Shown here: in pieces, positions 24,106-38,057 of the stretch
Numbering within the stretch: position 1 is the stretch's first letter
Layout of the letters: each line of letters begins with the position of its first letter
Origin: Stenotrophomonas sp. Marseille-Q4652
GTDB taxonomy: Bacteria; Pseudomonadota; Gammaproteobacteria; Xanthomonadales; Xanthomonadaceae
NCBI RefSeq assembly: GCF_916618915.1
Contig: NZ_CAKAKE010000001.1
Coordinates: 744,001-808,000, forward strand
Direction of reading: 5' to 3'
DNA: 64,000 nt
The notes under the pieces: model-generated
Seen by the model: only the letters and a program-made list of their open reading frames with translations
Databases searched by the model: none
What the model was told of the DNA's origin: nothing
Position numbers and translations under genes: made by a program

Positions 24106-26988
24106 ATGATGTCGTTGAGCAAACCAGGGTCGATCGCGTTGCGTGCCTTTTCGGCTGAGAAGCTGACGGCTGCACTCGTCGATTCATTACCCTCCGGGGC
24201 CGCCGTTGCCCTGGCCTGGGAGGACGAGGTGCTGGGGCAGGGCAGCAGTGCCCACCCGCCGGGAGCCGGTGCCCTGCAGGAGCAGGCGCAACAGGTCCTG
24301 CTCCATACCACCACCAATACCGTGCCCGGTGACGAACGCATGCGCCACGTCTGGACGTCCAGCCGGGGCAATACCCGGTGGGCGCTGGTCGCCGAGCCCA
24401 CCGCGGCACTGGAGCCGGGCGAGCGCCAGGGCTGGCTCGCCCTGGCCACGGCAATGGTCAACAGCGCCGTCGAGGTCGCCACCCAGCGGGTAAGGATCGA
24501 GCAGCTGGAGCGCTCCAAGCTGCTGCAGGAAGCCCTGTACGAGATCGCAGACCTGGCCGGCGCCGACCTGGAAATGGGGGAGATGCTGCGCGAGGTGCAC
24601 CGCGTGCTCGGCCTGCTGATGTATGCGGAGAACTGCTTCATCGTCGAGTACGACGACGAGCAGAACACTCTGCGCTTCCTGTACTTCGCCGACGCACTGG
24701 ACACCTTCCTGCCCGACCCCGAACGCCGTTACCACGAGCGGGAGATGCCCAACAGCCTGACCTTCGCGATGCTGCGTAGCGGTGCCGCGCTGAGTGGCCC
24801 GTCCAGGGACCTGCTGCTGAAGATTGGCGCCGACGTGCAGGCGAACGGGCCGGACAGCTTCCACTGGCTGGGCGTGCCGATGCGTCGCGACAACCGGATC
24901 TCCGGTGCGATCGTGGTGCAGAGCTACGAGGCCGGCGTGCACTACAGCGAGGAGGACCGGGCGCTGCTGGACTTCGTGGCCAAGCACATCCAGACCGCGA
25001 TGGACCGCCGCCAGGCCCAGGTGCAGCTGGAGCTGCGCGTGCAGGAACGCACCCAGGAACTGCGCCGCGCCAACCTCAGCCTCCAGGAGGAGATCGCCGA
25101 GCGCAAGCGCGCCGAGAAGCTGCAGCTGGCGCTGTTCGGCATTTCCGAGCTGGCGATGAGCTGCCAGACCCTGGACCAGTTCTACGCCGAGGTTCATGGC
25201 GTGGTCGGCCAGCTGCTCGATGCCCGCAATTTCTACATTGCGCTGGTCAATGACGCCGGCGACGGGCTGGACTTCGTCTATTCAGTGGACGAGTTCAGCG
25301 CACGCGGGTCGCGCCCGTTCAGTGGCGGCCTGACCGAATACACCCTGCGCAGCCGCCGCGCCGTGCTGGTCTCGCGCGAGGACATCGACGAACTGCAGCT
25401 CGCCGGCGAGGTGCACGAGTTCGGCGTGCGTTCCCACTGCTGGCTGGGCGTGCCACTGTTCAGCGATGACGACGTGGTCGGCGTGATCGTGGTCCAGAGT
25501 TACTCCAGCGAGGTGCGCTTCACCCGCCACGACCAGCGCCTGCTGGCCTTCGTTGCCCACAACATCGGCAACGGCCTGGCCCGCCAGCGTGACCAGGCAC
25601 GCCTGCGCCATGCGCACGCCGAGCTGGAAGTGCGCGTGGAAGAGCGCACCCGCGAACTGGAAGAGGTCAACCAGAAGTTGCTGGCGCAGATCGGCGAACG
25701 CCTGCGCGCCGAGCAGCGCCTGACCCATCAGGCAATGCATGACGTGCTGACCGGCCTGCCGAACCGCCTGCACCTGCTCGACCAGCTCGAGGACGCTATC
25801 CAGCGGGCAAAGTACGGTGATGGCCAGTCCTTCGCGGTGCTGTTCCTGGACCTGGACCGGTTCAAGCTGGTCAACGACAGCATCGGCCATGCCGCCGGCG
25901 ACCGCATGCTGGTGGAAGTGGCCAAGCGCATCGTCGCGATGATGGATCCGGACGACGTGGTGGCGCGCCTGGGTGGCGACGAATTCGCGATCCTGTTCAA
26001 CGGTGTCGGCGATCCCGATGTGGCCGCGACGCGTGGACAGGAGCTGCTGGCCGCCCTTGAACAGCCGATGCTGGTTGATGGGCGCGAGCTGTTCCCGTCC
26101 GGCAGCCTGGGCATCGCGATGTGGCACACGCGCTACCGCAACGGCCAGGAACTGCTGCGCGACGCGGATGCGGCCATGTACCGCGCCAAGGCCAAGGGCC
26201 AGGACCGCTGCGTGCTGTTCGACGAGGCCATGCGCGAGGCGGCCATGCGCAGCCTGGACATGGAGGCCGACCTACGCCGCGCGATCAACAATCACGATTT
26301 CCTGCCGTACTACCAGCCGATCGTGCGCCTCGAGGATGGCGTGGTGATCGGCCACGAAGCGCTGCTGCGCTGGCAGCACGAAACCCGTGGCGTGCTCGCA
26401 CCCGGTGCGTTCCTGGAGCTGGGCGAGGAAAGCGGGCTGATCGAACAGGTGGACTGGCTGCTGTACGCGCAGGTGATCGAGCGCCTGGCGCGGGGTGGCA
26501 AGGGCTATGTGTCGGTCAACGTGTCGCCGCGGCATTTCCGCTCGCCGGACTTCATCCCGCGTCTGTTCGGCCTGATCGAATCGGCCGGTGCCGATCCGCA
26601 CCGGCTGCGGGTGGAGATCACCGAGATGGCGCTGGCCGACGACGATCCGCGCACCCTGCGCGTGCTGCAGTCGCTGCGCGAGCGCGGGATCCTGGTGCAG
26701 CTGGACGACTTCGGCACCGGCTTCTCGGCGCTGTCCTACCTGCACCGCTTCCCGATCTCGACGCTGAAGATCGACAAGAGCTTTATTGCCGGCCTGCACG
26801 GCGACGATGGCCAGAGCACGCTCACGCTGGTGCGGGGCGTGCTGTCGCTGACCAATACGCTGGGCATCGAGACCGTGGGCGAGGGCATCGAGACCGAGCA
26901 ACAACTGCAGACCCTGCGCGAGCTGGGCTGCGATTACGGGCAGGGCTACCTGCTCGGTCGTCCCGCACCGCACCAGGCCAGTCCCTGA
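24106..26988 (+). CDS. Two-GAF GGDEF-EAL protein (cyclic-di-GMP synthesis/degradation)
   Basis: The 960-residue cytosolic signalling protein has an N-terminal region of unclear fold (1-150), GAF domain 1 (about 150-300), a coiled coil rich in E/R/Q, GAF domain 2 (about 345-490), and a second coiled coil (VEERTRELEEVNQKLLAQ). A GGDEF domain with intact LGGDEF (residues 623-627) and an EAL domain with EALLRW (from residue 751) follow. The EAL domain keeps NVSPRHF, EITE, DDFGTGFSALSYL, LKIDKSF and EGIET. Both active sites look intact. No RxxD inhibitory site precedes GGDEF. The start is MMSLSKPGS with AGGA 8-11 bp upstream; an earlier in-frame opening overlaps yigZ antisense. No membrane segment is seen. 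The GAF ligand is unknown. Confidence 0.93.
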   Translation: MMSLSKPGSIALRAFSAEKLTAALVDSLPSGAAVALAWEDEVLGQGSSAHPPGAGALQEQAQQVLLHTTTNTVPGDERMRHVWTSSRGNTRWALVAEPTAALEPGERQGWLALATAMVNSAVEVATQRVRIEQLERSKLLQEALYEIADLAGADLEMGEMLREVHRVLGLLMYAENCFIVEYDDEQNTLRFLYFADALDTFLPDPERRYHEREMPNSLTFAMLRSGAALSGPSRDLLLKIGADVQANGPDSFHWLGVPMRRDNRISGAIVVQSYEAGVHYSEEDRALLDFVAKHIQTAMDRRQAQVQLELRVQERTQELRRANLSLQEEIAERKRAEKLQLALFGISELAMSCQTLDQFYAEVHGVVGQLLDARNFYIALVNDAGDGLDFVYSVDEFSARGSRPFSGGLTEYTLRSRRAVLVSREDIDELQLAGEVHEFGVRSHCWLGVPLFSDDDVVGVIVVQSYSSEVRFTRHDQRLLAFVAHNIGNGLARQRDQARLRHAHAELEVRVEERTRELEEVNQKLLAQIGERLRAEQRLTHQAMHDVLTGLPNRLHLLDQLEDAIQRAKYGDGQSFAVLFLDLDRFKLVNDSIGHAAGDRMLVEVAKRIVAMMDPDDVVARLGGDEFAILFNGVGDPDVAATRGQELLAALEQPMLVDGRELFPSGSLGIAMWHTRYRNGQELLRDADAAMYRAKAKGQDRCVLFDEAMREAAMRSLDMEADLRRAINNHDFLPYYQPIVRLEDGVVIGHEALLRWQHETRGVLAPGAFLELGEESGLIEQVDWLLYAQVIERLARGGKGYVSVNVSPRHFRSPDFIPRLFGLIESAGADPHRLRVEITEMALADDDPRTLRVLQSLRERGILVQLDDFGTGFSALSYLHRFPISTLKIDKSFIAGLHGDDGQSTLTLVRGVLSLTNTLGIETVGEGIETEQQLQTLRELGCDYGQGYLLGRPAPHQASP

Positions 26989-27088
26989 AGAAGGTCACCC
27001 AATACCGTTGGCACCGGGTGACCGATGGATACCGCACCGCAAGCGCCGGCGCGGGTGCGTGGCAACGCGTGGTCACCCCGCCAAGGAC

Positions 27089-27682
27089 CTACCGCATCAC
27101 GTTCTTGCGCTTTTCATCAATCCACTTGCTGGCCTGCGCCGGCTCATAAGCCCGCATCCACTCCAGCATCTGGTCGATATCCGCGCCGTACCACAGGTCG
27201 GCGCGCTGGGCCGGGTGCAGGAAACGCTCGGCCACCATGCGGTCGATCATGCCGATCAGCGGCTCGTAGAAGCCTTCGATCTCGAAGAAGGCACACGGCT
27301 TGTTGCCGATGCCCAGCTGGCGCCAGGTCAGCATCTCGAAGATCTCTTCCATGGTACCGAAGCCGCCGGGCAGGGCGACGAAGGCATCGGAGAGATCGAA
27401 CATCCGCATCTTGCGCTCGTGCATCGAGCCAACGATTTCCAGCTCGGTCAGGCCGCGGTGGGCGACTTCCCAGTCGGCCAGCTGCTGGGGGATGACGCCG
27501 GTGACTTCACCGCCGGCGGCCAGCACGGCATTGGCAACCGTGCCCATCAGGCCGACGTTGCCGCCGCCATAGACCAGGCGCAGGCCCTCGCGGGCAATGC
27601 GGTCGCCCAGGGCTATCGCGCGTTCGGTGTAGGCCGGCTTGTTGCCGGGATTGGAGCCGCAGTAGACGCAGATTGATTTCAT
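27089..27682 (-). CDS. LOG family protein (cytokinin riboside phosphoribohydrolase-like)
   Basis: The 197-residue Rossmann-fold hydrolase cleaves ribose-phosphate from nucleoside 5'-monophosphates in the family's characterised members. The signature PGGFGTMEEIFE is present with the conserved Glu, along with SICVYCGS at the N-terminus, YGGGNVGLMG and MHERKMRMFDLSDAFVALPG. It is a single-gene unit, with the GGDEF-EAL gene converging from the left (100 bp gap). Physiological substrate in this bacterium is not known. Confidence 0.93.
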   Translation of the reverse strand: MKSICVYCGSNPGNKPAYTERAIALGDRIAREGLRLVYGGGNVGLMGTVANAVLAAGGEVTGVIPQQLADWEVAHRGLTELEIVGSMHERKMRMFDLSDAFVALPGGFGTMEEIFEMLTWRQLGIGNKPCAFFEIEGFYEPLIGMIDRMVAERFLHPAQRADLWYGADIDQMLEWMRAYEPAQASKWIDEKRKNVMR

Positions 27683-27740
27683 GCAGGATTCCTCGAAAAC
27701 AAATTACCGGTATCCGGCCCGCCGGTGGCGGGCGGAAAGC

Positions 27741-27770
27741 AGGAAGGCCCCGCCGGGGCGGGGCCTTCCT
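27741..27770. terminator. Strong hairpin after lpd (terminator-like, no T run)
   Basis: A perfect 14-bp inverted repeat (27741-27754 with 27757-27770) lies 18 bp beyond the lpd stop codon and before the LOG gene start. The stem is very stable, but no T tract follows, so it may act as a Rho-assisted end or a 3'-end stabiliser. Confidence 0.5.
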
Positions 27771-27788
27771 GGGTAGGCCAACCTTGGA

Positions 27789-30558
<2,770 letters not shown>

Positions 30559-30599
30559 GCGGGGAGCTTCCTGGTTCGTTATCTGTTTTGAAGGGGGAA

Positions 30600-33428
30600 T
30601 TATTCAGCGACCTGGTCGTTGAACGTGTTGACCAGCGCGTCGGCGACCAGCTTCTTCTGCTCGGCGACGTGGTCGGCCATGTGTCCAACGGCCGGCGACG
30701 GCGAGCGCGCGCGCCCGGCGTAGTGCAGGGCCTGGCCATCGGCCAGGCAGGCCTGCAGGTGGTGGCGGATCTGGTACCACGCACCCTGGTTCATCGGTTC
30801 TTCCTGGCACCACACCACATCGGTCGCCTTGCCGTACTTCTTGAGCTCGGCGGCCAGCAGCGGACGCGGGAACGGGTACAGCTGCTCGACACGGATGATG
30901 GCCACGTCGTCCTGGCCACGCTTGGTCTGGTCTTCCAGCAGGTCGTAGTAGACCTTGCCCGAGCACAGCACCACGCGCTTGACCTTCTTGGCCTCGGCAT
31001 TGGCATCGCCGATCAGGTGCTGGAACTCGCCGTTGGCCAGCTCGTCCAGGGTCGACACGGCCAGCTTGTGGCGCAGCAGCGACTTCGGGCTCATGACCAC
31101 CAGCGGCTTGCGGGTGGCCAGGTGCATCTGGCGACGCAGCATGTGGAAGGCCTGGGCCGGGGTGGACGGCACGCAGACCAGCATGTTCTCCAGCGCGCAC
31201 AGCTGCAGGAAGCGCTCCAGGCGCGCCGAGCTGTGTTCCGGGCCCTGGCCTTCGTAGCCGTGCGGCAGCAGCAGGGTCAGGCCGGAAATGCGGCCCCACT
31301 TGGCTTCACCGGAGGCGATGAACTGGTCGATCACCACCTGGGCGCCGTTGGCGAAGTCGCCGAACTGGCCTTCCCAGATGCACAGGGTGTTGGGATCGGT
31401 GGTGGAGAAGCCGTACTCGAATGCCATCACCGCTTCCTCGCTGAGCAGCGAGTCGATGATCGAGGCCTTCTCCGGCGAATCCACCAGCTGCCGCAGTGGC
31501 AGGTAGTAGTTGTCGGTCTTCTGGTCGTGCAGGATCGCGTGGCGGTGGGTGAAGGTGCCGCGACCCACGTCCTGGCCGACCAGACGCAGGCCGTGGCCCT
31601 CGTCCAGCAGGGTGGCGTAGGCCAGGTTCTCGGCAAAGCCCCAGTCACCGGCCAGCTCGCCGGCGGCCATCTTGCGACGGTCGTCGTAGACCTTGGCCAC
31701 GCGCGAGTGCAGTTCCACGCCCTCGGGCACGGTGTTGATCAGGTTGGCCAGCTCCTTGAGCTTGCCCATGTCCACCTTGGTGGAGACCGGATCGGACAGC
31801 TTGCCGGCCAGCAGCCTGGGCCAGTCGACGAACAGCGGGCTGGTCGGCGGGGTCTTCTCGACCTTGGCCAGCTCGGTGGTCACTTCGCCGGCGTCGAGCT
31901 TGTCGCGGTAGGTGTCGACCATCGCCTTGCCGGCGCCGGCATCGATCACGCCTTCCTTCTCCAGCTGCTCGGCATAGAGCTCGCGGGTGGTCTTGTGCTT
32001 GCGGATCACCTGGTACATCAGCGGCTGGGTGATCGCCGGCTCGTCGGCCTCGTTGTGGCCCCAGCGGCGGTAGCACATCAGGTCGATGACCACGTCCTTG
32101 GCGAACTGCTGGCGGAACTCGAAGGCGAGCTTGGCAGCGAACACCACGGCTTCCGGGTCGTCACCGTTCACGTGCAGCACCGGCGCGGCGATCATCTTGG
32201 CTACGTCGGTGGCGTAACGGGTCGAGCGGGTGTCCTGCGGGTTGGAGGTGGTGAAGCCAACCTGGTTGTTCACCACGATGTGCACGGTGCCGCCGACGGT
32301 GAAACCGCGGGCCTGCGACATCTGGAACAACTCCATCACCACGCCCTGGCCGGCAAAGGCCGAGTCACCGTGGATCAGGATCGGCATCACCTGGCGACGG
32401 GCGCTGTCCTTGCGGCGCTCCTGGCGCGAGCGCACGGAGCCGGCGACGACCGGGTCGGCGATTTCCAGGTGCGACGGGTTGAAGGCCAGGGCCAGGTGGA
32501 CCGGGCCACCGTCGGTGGCCACGTCGGCCGAGAAGCCCATGTGGTACTTCACGTCGCCGGCAACGGCGCGGTCGTCGTGCTCGAACTTGCCTTCGAACTC
32601 ATCGAACAGCTTGCGCGGGCTCTTGCCCAGGGTGTTGACGAGCACGTTGAGGCGGCCGCGGTGGGCCATGCCGATCACCACGTCCTTGACGCCATCCTTG
32701 CCGGCGTCACGGATGATGGTGTCCATCATCGGGATCAGCGAGTCGCCGCCTTCCAGCGAGAAGCGCTTCTGGCCGACGTACTTGGTATGCAGGTAGCGCT
32801 CCAGGCCCTCGGCGGCGGTCAGGCGCTCCAGGGTGCGGCGCTTGGTCTCGACGTCGAGGTTGTAGTTGCCGCCGGCGTTCTCGAGGCGCTGGTAGATCCA
32901 CTGGCGCTGCTCGACCTCGGCGATGTGCATGAACTCTGCACCGATCGAGCCGGTATAGGTCGCCTTCAGGCGGGCCAGCAGGTCGCGCAGCTTCATGCGC
33001 TGCTGGCCGGCGATGCCGCCGGTGCTGAACTCGTCGTTGAGGTCGGCGTCGGTGAGGTGGTGGAACGGCAGGCCGAGGTCCGGTGGGTTGACCGGCGGGG
33101 TCAGGCCCAGCGGGTCGAGTTTGGCGCCGAGGTGGCCGCGCGACCGGTAAGCGGTGATCAGGCGGCCGACATTGCGTTCGCGCTCGTCGCCACCACCGGT
33201 GGCACCGGCGGTCAGGGCGTTCCTGGCTGCGTCGGAAATGTGGGCGATGACCGCGGAATGCGGGATGTCACCAGCTTCGCGGCCCTTGAAGCCGTCGAAG
33301 TAGGACTTCCACTTGGGGTCCACACTGTCCGGAGAAACGAGGTACTGCTCGTACAGGTCCTCGACGTAGGAGGCGTTGCCGCCGGCGAGCTGCGATGACT
33401 GCGCAAACTGCTTCAGTAGATTGTCCAC
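30600..33428 (-). CDS. sucA: 2-Oxoglutarate dehydrogenase E1
   Basis: This thiamine-diphosphate-dependent decarboxylase is the first enzyme of the complex. The 942-residue protein has the N-terminal E2-binding segment ([20 protein letters not shown]), [17 protein letters not shown], the ThDP motif region [20 protein letters not shown], and the C-terminal [14 protein letters not shown] and [17 protein letters not shown]. The start is a GTG at 33428 (decoded [12 protein letters not shown]), because no ATG lies nearby and family members start at this point. No clear Shine-Dalgarno precedes it. It heads the sucA-sucB-lpd cluster. Confidence 0.97.
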   Translation of the reverse strand: MDNLLKQFAQSSQLAGGNASYVEDLYEQYLVSPDSVDPKWKSYFDGFKGREAGDIPHSAVIAHISDAARNALTAGATGGGDERERNVGRLITAYRSRGHLGAKLDPLGLTPPVNPPDLGLPFHHLTDADLNDEFSTGGIAGQQRMKLRDLLARLKATYTGSIGAEFMHIAEVEQRQWIYQRLENAGGNYNLDVETKRRTLERLTAAEGLERYLHTKYVGQKRFSLEGGDSLIPMMDTIIRDAGKDGVKDVVIGMAHRGRLNVLVNTLGKSPRKLFDEFEGKFEHDDRAVAGDVKYHMGFSADVATDGGPVHLALAFNPSHLEIADPVVAGSVRSRQERRKDSARRQVMPILIHGDSAFAGQGVVMELFQMSQARGFTVGGTVHIVVNNQVGFTTSNPQDTRSTRYATDVAKMIAAPVLHVNGDDPEAVVFAAKLAFEFRQQFAKDVVIDLMCYRRWGHNEADEPAITQPLMYQVIRKHKTTRELYAEQLEKEGVIDAGAGKAMVDTYRDKLDAGEVTTELAKVEKTPPTSPLFVDWPRLLAGKLSDPVSTKVDMGKLKELANLINTVPEGVELHSRVAKVYDDRRKMAAGELAGDWGFAENLAYATLLDEGHGLRLVGQDVGRGTFTHRHAILHDQKTDNYYLPLRQLVDSPEKASIIDSLLSEEAVMAFEYGFSTTDPNTLCIWEGQFGDFANGAQVVIDQFIASGEAKWGRISGLTLLLPHGYEGQGPEHSSARLERFLQLCALENMLVCVPSTPAQAFHMLRRQMHLATRKPLVVMSPKSLLRHKLAVSTLDELANGEFQHLIGDANAEAKKVKRVVLCSGKVYYDLLEDQTKRGQDDVAIIRVEQLYPFPRPLLAAELKKYGKATDVVWCQEEPMNQGAWYQIRHHLQACLADGQALHYAGRARSPSPAVGHMADHVAEQKKLVADALVNTFNDQVAE

Positions 33429-33611
33429 GATGGAAGTTGGGTTCGCTGTGGGGGTACGGCTGGTAAACCGGCAGGGAAGGGGTGCGGGCCCTGCGCGGGC
33501 GTTGGTTAACAGGCGAAATTGTACCCCCAACCGGCGATGAAGGGGCGCGAAAAGGCCGTTTTGCGGGCCTTTGGTGGAACTGCAGACAGGTTGGCCGGGC
33601 GCGGCCGCCGG

Positions 33612-34517
33612 CTAGAAACCGAGGGCGCGAAGTTCGGTGCAATTGCGCGAACGCTCCCAGACCCGCTGCAAACCGTCGTCCAACGGCCGTGAACGTGCCG
33701 GGCTTTCCAGTCCGGCCTCGCCCTCGAAGCGGTGGCCGCTCAGACGAAAGTAGTAGTCCCCGGCATCGTTGAGCTGACACGCCGAGGCGATGGCGCGGTC
33801 CACCGGGTCGCGGACCTCGCGGATGCGGAACACACTCGGCAGCCGCTGGGTCAGTGCCAGTACCGGGCTGCCCTCCTGCTGGACGTGGGCTGCGTCATGG
33901 ACCAGCACGAAGGCCTGCTTGTCGTGGCGGGCGGTGGCGAAGCGGCGCAGGGCTTCCTGGGCCTCGGGGGCATCCAGCACGCCAGGGTCCAGCCGCCGGC
34001 TGTGGATGAACAACCGGCGCCGGGCGCGATGGATGATCGCCGTGGTGATGGCTACGGCTTCCTCGATCCGGTCGATGGTGGCCGCCCCGCCGAGCAGGCG
34101 GCGCATGCCGACATGGGCGATGCCGGCTTCCTCGAATACCTCGCTCTCGGGCAGGAAGCCCTGGCGGGCGTAAAAAGCGCGCGCGGGCAGCTGGGCGTGC
34201 AGGTGTACCGCGTGCAGGCCGCGGGAGCGGGCCTGGTCGATCAGCGCCAGCAGCAGGGCCTCGCCCACGCCGCGGTTGCGCCAGTCGGCCAGTACCGCCA
34301 TGCGCCCGATGCGGCCATCCGGCACGAGTCGCCCGGTCCCGATCGGCTGGCCGGCACCGTCGGTGGCCAGCACGTGGACGCTGAGCGGGTCCAGCGCATC
34401 GGTTTCCAGTTCGGCCGGGACGTTCTGCTCCTGGACGAACACGCGGTGACGGACCGCGTGCAGGTCATGCCGGCACGCGGCGTAGTCGGCGACGCTGACC
34501 CGGAAACCGGCACCCAT
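33612..34517 (-). CDS. GNAT N-acetyltransferase with an additional C-terminal domain
   Basis: The 301-residue protein has a GNAT domain in residues 1-145: HRVFVQEQNVPAELE, the acetyl-CoA pyrophosphate loop ADWRNRGVGEALL, and HAQLPARAFYARQGFLPES. The unrelated second half (about 150-301) includes RRRLFIHSRRLDPGVLD and FVLVHDAAHVQQEGSPVLAL, then NDAGDYYFRLSGHRFEGEA. That half weakly resembles a PLD-like/DUF7931-type domain. Substrate is unknown. It starts 3 bp after the stop of the RoxA-like gene and is certainly cotranscribed with it, so a link to ribosomal protein modification is possible but unproven. Confidence 0.85.
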   Translation of the reverse strand: MGAGFRVSVADYAACRHDLHAVRHRVFVQEQNVPAELETDALDPLSVHVLATDGAGQPIGTGRLVPDGRIGRMAVLADWRNRGVGEALLLALIDQARSRGLHAVHLHAQLPARAFYARQGFLPESEVFEEAGIAHVGMRRLLGGAATIDRIEEAVAITTAIIHRARRRLFIHSRRLDPGVLDAPEAQEALRRFATARHDKQAFVLVHDAAHVQQEGSPVLALTQRLPSVFRIREVRDPVDRAIASACQLNDAGDYYFRLSGHRFEGEAGLESPARSRPLDDGLQRVWERSRNCTELRALGF

Positions 34518-34520
34518 GGC

Positions 34521-35951
34521 TCAGGCCTGTCGGGCGGTGTCGTCACCGCCGGTTCCGGCTTCCTCGTCGTCCTCGTCCTCGTCGAAGCCAACCACCACCT
34601 CGATGCCATCGTCGTGGACGTTGACCTCGCGCACGTCGGCATCGGCAGTGGTGTCGTCCTGGGTCAGAACCTCATCGACGGCGGCAATGACCTCGTCCCC
34701 GGCGTCATCTTCTTCGTCGAAGTCGGATTCTTCTTCGGCGAAGTCCGGGTCCATGAGCTGGTAATGGCCGCTGCCCACCAGGTCGTACAGGGCATCACGG
34801 CCCTTGGCGCCGAGCTTGCTCCATGCGCGGGCGTCGACCAGCTCGGCGCCGGCCAGGGCCTGGGCGTCCTTCACCGAAAGCGGGTATTCCAGGCCGCTGC
34901 AGTAAAGGGTTGCGCCCTTGGTTGCGCGGCGCCAGGCGGTGCGGGCCCACGGGTGGCGTTCGAGCAGCATGCCGGCCTGAAGCGCGGCTTCCAGGTGCTG
35001 GCGCGGCACCGGCTCGCCGCGGGCGACGATGTCGCCGGCTGCGCGGTAGGTGGTGATGAAGCGGCCGAACCAGTCGCCGAGGCGATCCGGATCGTTCATG
35101 CGCAGGGCGTTGAGCGCGGCGATGACGCGCTTCATCGAGGTGGCGTCGATCTCGTTCGGGTCTTCCGGCACCTTCAGGTCCGGATCCTGGTAGCGGATCG
35201 ACTCTTCGGCGTCGGCCACCAGCGTGTCCAGCCAGTCGCTGATCAGCTCGGCCGAGGACGGGGCGCGCATGCCGAAGGAGAAGGTCAGGCACGGATCCAC
35301 GGCCACGCCGTCATGCGGCACGTTCGGCGGCAGGTACAGCATGTCGCCCGGGGCCAGCACCCAGTCGTGGCTGGCCTTGAACTTCCTCAGCAGCTTGAGC
35401 TCGACGCCCTCGCGGAAATCCAGCGGCGGACGCTTGCCCCTGGTCGACTCGCTGGCATCGATCTTCCAGCGGCGGTGGCCATGGGCCTGCAGCAGGAATA
35501 CGTCGTACTGGTCCACGTGCGGGCCGACGCCGCCACCGGTGGCGGCAAAGCTGATCATCACGTCGTCCATGCGCCAGCGCGGCAGGAAGTCGAAGGCCGG
35601 CAGCAGCGCGCGCACGTCCGGGTCCCACTTGTCCACGTCCTGCACCAGCAGGGTCCAGTCGTGGTCCGGCATGCCCGGGAAATCCTCTTCCTGGAACGGG
35701 CCGGTACGCACGCTCCAGTGGTCGGCGGCGCGATCGTAGGAGATCAGCCGCGCCAGTGCGCCTTCCTCGCAGGCCAGGCCGGCCAGGTCTTCGGGCATCA
35801 ACGGGGTTTCGAAGTCCGGGAAGGCGTTGCGGATCAGCAGAGGTCGCTTCTGCCAGTAATCGCGCAGGAAGGTCGCGGCGGGCATGCCCAGCGGCAGCCC
35901 CGGACGCGCCTGGACTTCGATGGGATAGGTCTTTTGCTTGCGTGCGGCCAT
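34521..35951 (-). CDS. roxA: Ribosomal-protein L16 arginine hydroxylase RoxA-like (JmjC cupin) with acidic tail
   Basis: This Fe(II)/2-oxoglutarate oxygenase of the ROXA/YcfD family hydroxylates an arginine of 50S protein L16 in E. coli. The JmjC core has GVGPHVDQYDVFLLQAHGHR with the metal-binding His-x-Asp, RRWKIDAS, and a later His in PPNVPHDGVAVDPCLTFSFG. The C-terminal winged-helix region follows. At 476 residues it is about 100 longer than E. coli YcfD. The excess is a very acidic tail from about residue 395 (DFAEEESDFDEEDDAGDE and FDEDEDDEEAG). It shares an operon with the GNAT gene. Confidence 0.9.
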   Translation of the reverse strand: MAARKQKTYPIEVQARPGLPLGMPAATFLRDYWQKRPLLIRNAFPDFETPLMPEDLAGLACEEGALARLISYDRAADHWSVRTGPFQEEDFPGMPDHDWTLLVQDVDKWDPDVRALLPAFDFLPRWRMDDVMISFAATGGGVGPHVDQYDVFLLQAHGHRRWKIDASESTRGKRPPLDFREGVELKLLRKFKASHDWVLAPGDMLYLPPNVPHDGVAVDPCLTFSFGMRAPSSAELISDWLDTLVADAEESIRYQDPDLKVPEDPNEIDATSMKRVIAALNALRMNDPDRLGDWFGRFITTYRAAGDIVARGEPVPRQHLEAALQAGMLLERHPWARTAWRRATKGATLYCSGLEYPLSVKDAQALAGAELVDARAWSKLGAKGRDALYDLVGSGHYQLMDPDFAEEESDFDEEDDAGDEVIAAVDEVLTQDDTTADADVREVNVHDDGIEVVVGFDEDEDDEEAGTGGDDTARQA

Positions 35952-36038
35952 GGGGGAATCCTGGAAGCGGAACGATGATCGGCGCAGGGGCGCCTTGACC
36001 GGCCTATTGTCCGCCTGTTGCGGCCGCGCGCCCAGCCT

Positions 36039-36455
36039 TCATCCAGCCCTGGTGGCAATCCCGTCGTAACCGCGGCCCATGAACTGCAGCAGGCACCAGC
36101 CATGGCCGAACGGGTCGGCCAGGGCGACGATGCGGCCCCAACTGGCCTCGCGAATGCCGCCTTAGGCGCGCATGCTGGCTGCGAGGGCGCGGCCCAGTGC
36201 GGGTTCCAGCGCGTCGACCACCACGTCGACGTGCAGCGGCGTCCAGTGGCGCTGGTAGCTGCGCGCGTCTTCCGCCGCGCCGGTGCTGCCCGCGGGCTTG
36301 GCCAGCAGCCAGATCGGAACGGCGCCCAGTAGTTCGGTGCCATCGGTGCCGATGCGGCGGCCCGGGTGCAGGCCGAAGGCGGCGCAGTAGCAGGCCTCGG
36401 CGGCAGCCAGGTCGGGGACGTCCAGGTTGAGCAGGATCAGGATCTCCAACGTCAT
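36039..36455 (-). pseudogene. VOC (glyoxalase-fold) family gene interrupted by an in-frame TAA
   Basis: Residues 1-97 (MTLEILILLNLDVPDLAAAE, then HVDVVVDALEPALGRALAAS) are a normal VOC start. A TAA at 36162-36164 stops translation, yet the same frame continues with GGIREASWGRIVALADPFGH, GWCLLQFMGRGYDGIATRAG and then TGA. Those 41 further codons are the expected C-terminal half of the second VOC motif, so a single base change (for example GAA to TAA) explains the break. No frameshift is needed. A truncated 97-residue product would lack the last beta-strands and one metal ligand. A sequencing error is the alternative. Confidence 0.8.
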
Positions 36456-36499
36456 GCTCTGGAGTGGCAGGCTGCGGTCACGTAGCCGGGCATAACGAA

Positions 36500-36525
36500 G
36501 ACGGCGGGGCTCTCGCCCCGCCGTC
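36500..36525. terminator. Hairpin downstream of purB
   Basis: A perfect 11-bp stem (36500-36510 with 36515-36525) and a TCTC loop lie 33 bp beyond the purB stop codon. There is no T run, so it is terminator-like only. Confidence 0.5.
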
Positions 36526-36558
36526 CTGGTAATCCATCGATGTGTGCCGACAGGCCGG

Positions 36559-37962
<1,404 letters not shown>

Positions 37963-38057
37963 CTAAGGGTTGCCGGCCGCGGCCGCTGGAAGCGGCGCGC
38001 CGTTGCCCCCTTGCTGGACCCGCCGTGCCGGCGCGGTCCGATCCACGGAGAGCGCGA

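Noticed and set aside
30588..33398. A 936-codon plus-strand open frame opposite sucA
   Set aside because: Composition is rich in V, L, G, Q and H with no recognisable domain; sucA on the other strand explains the region.
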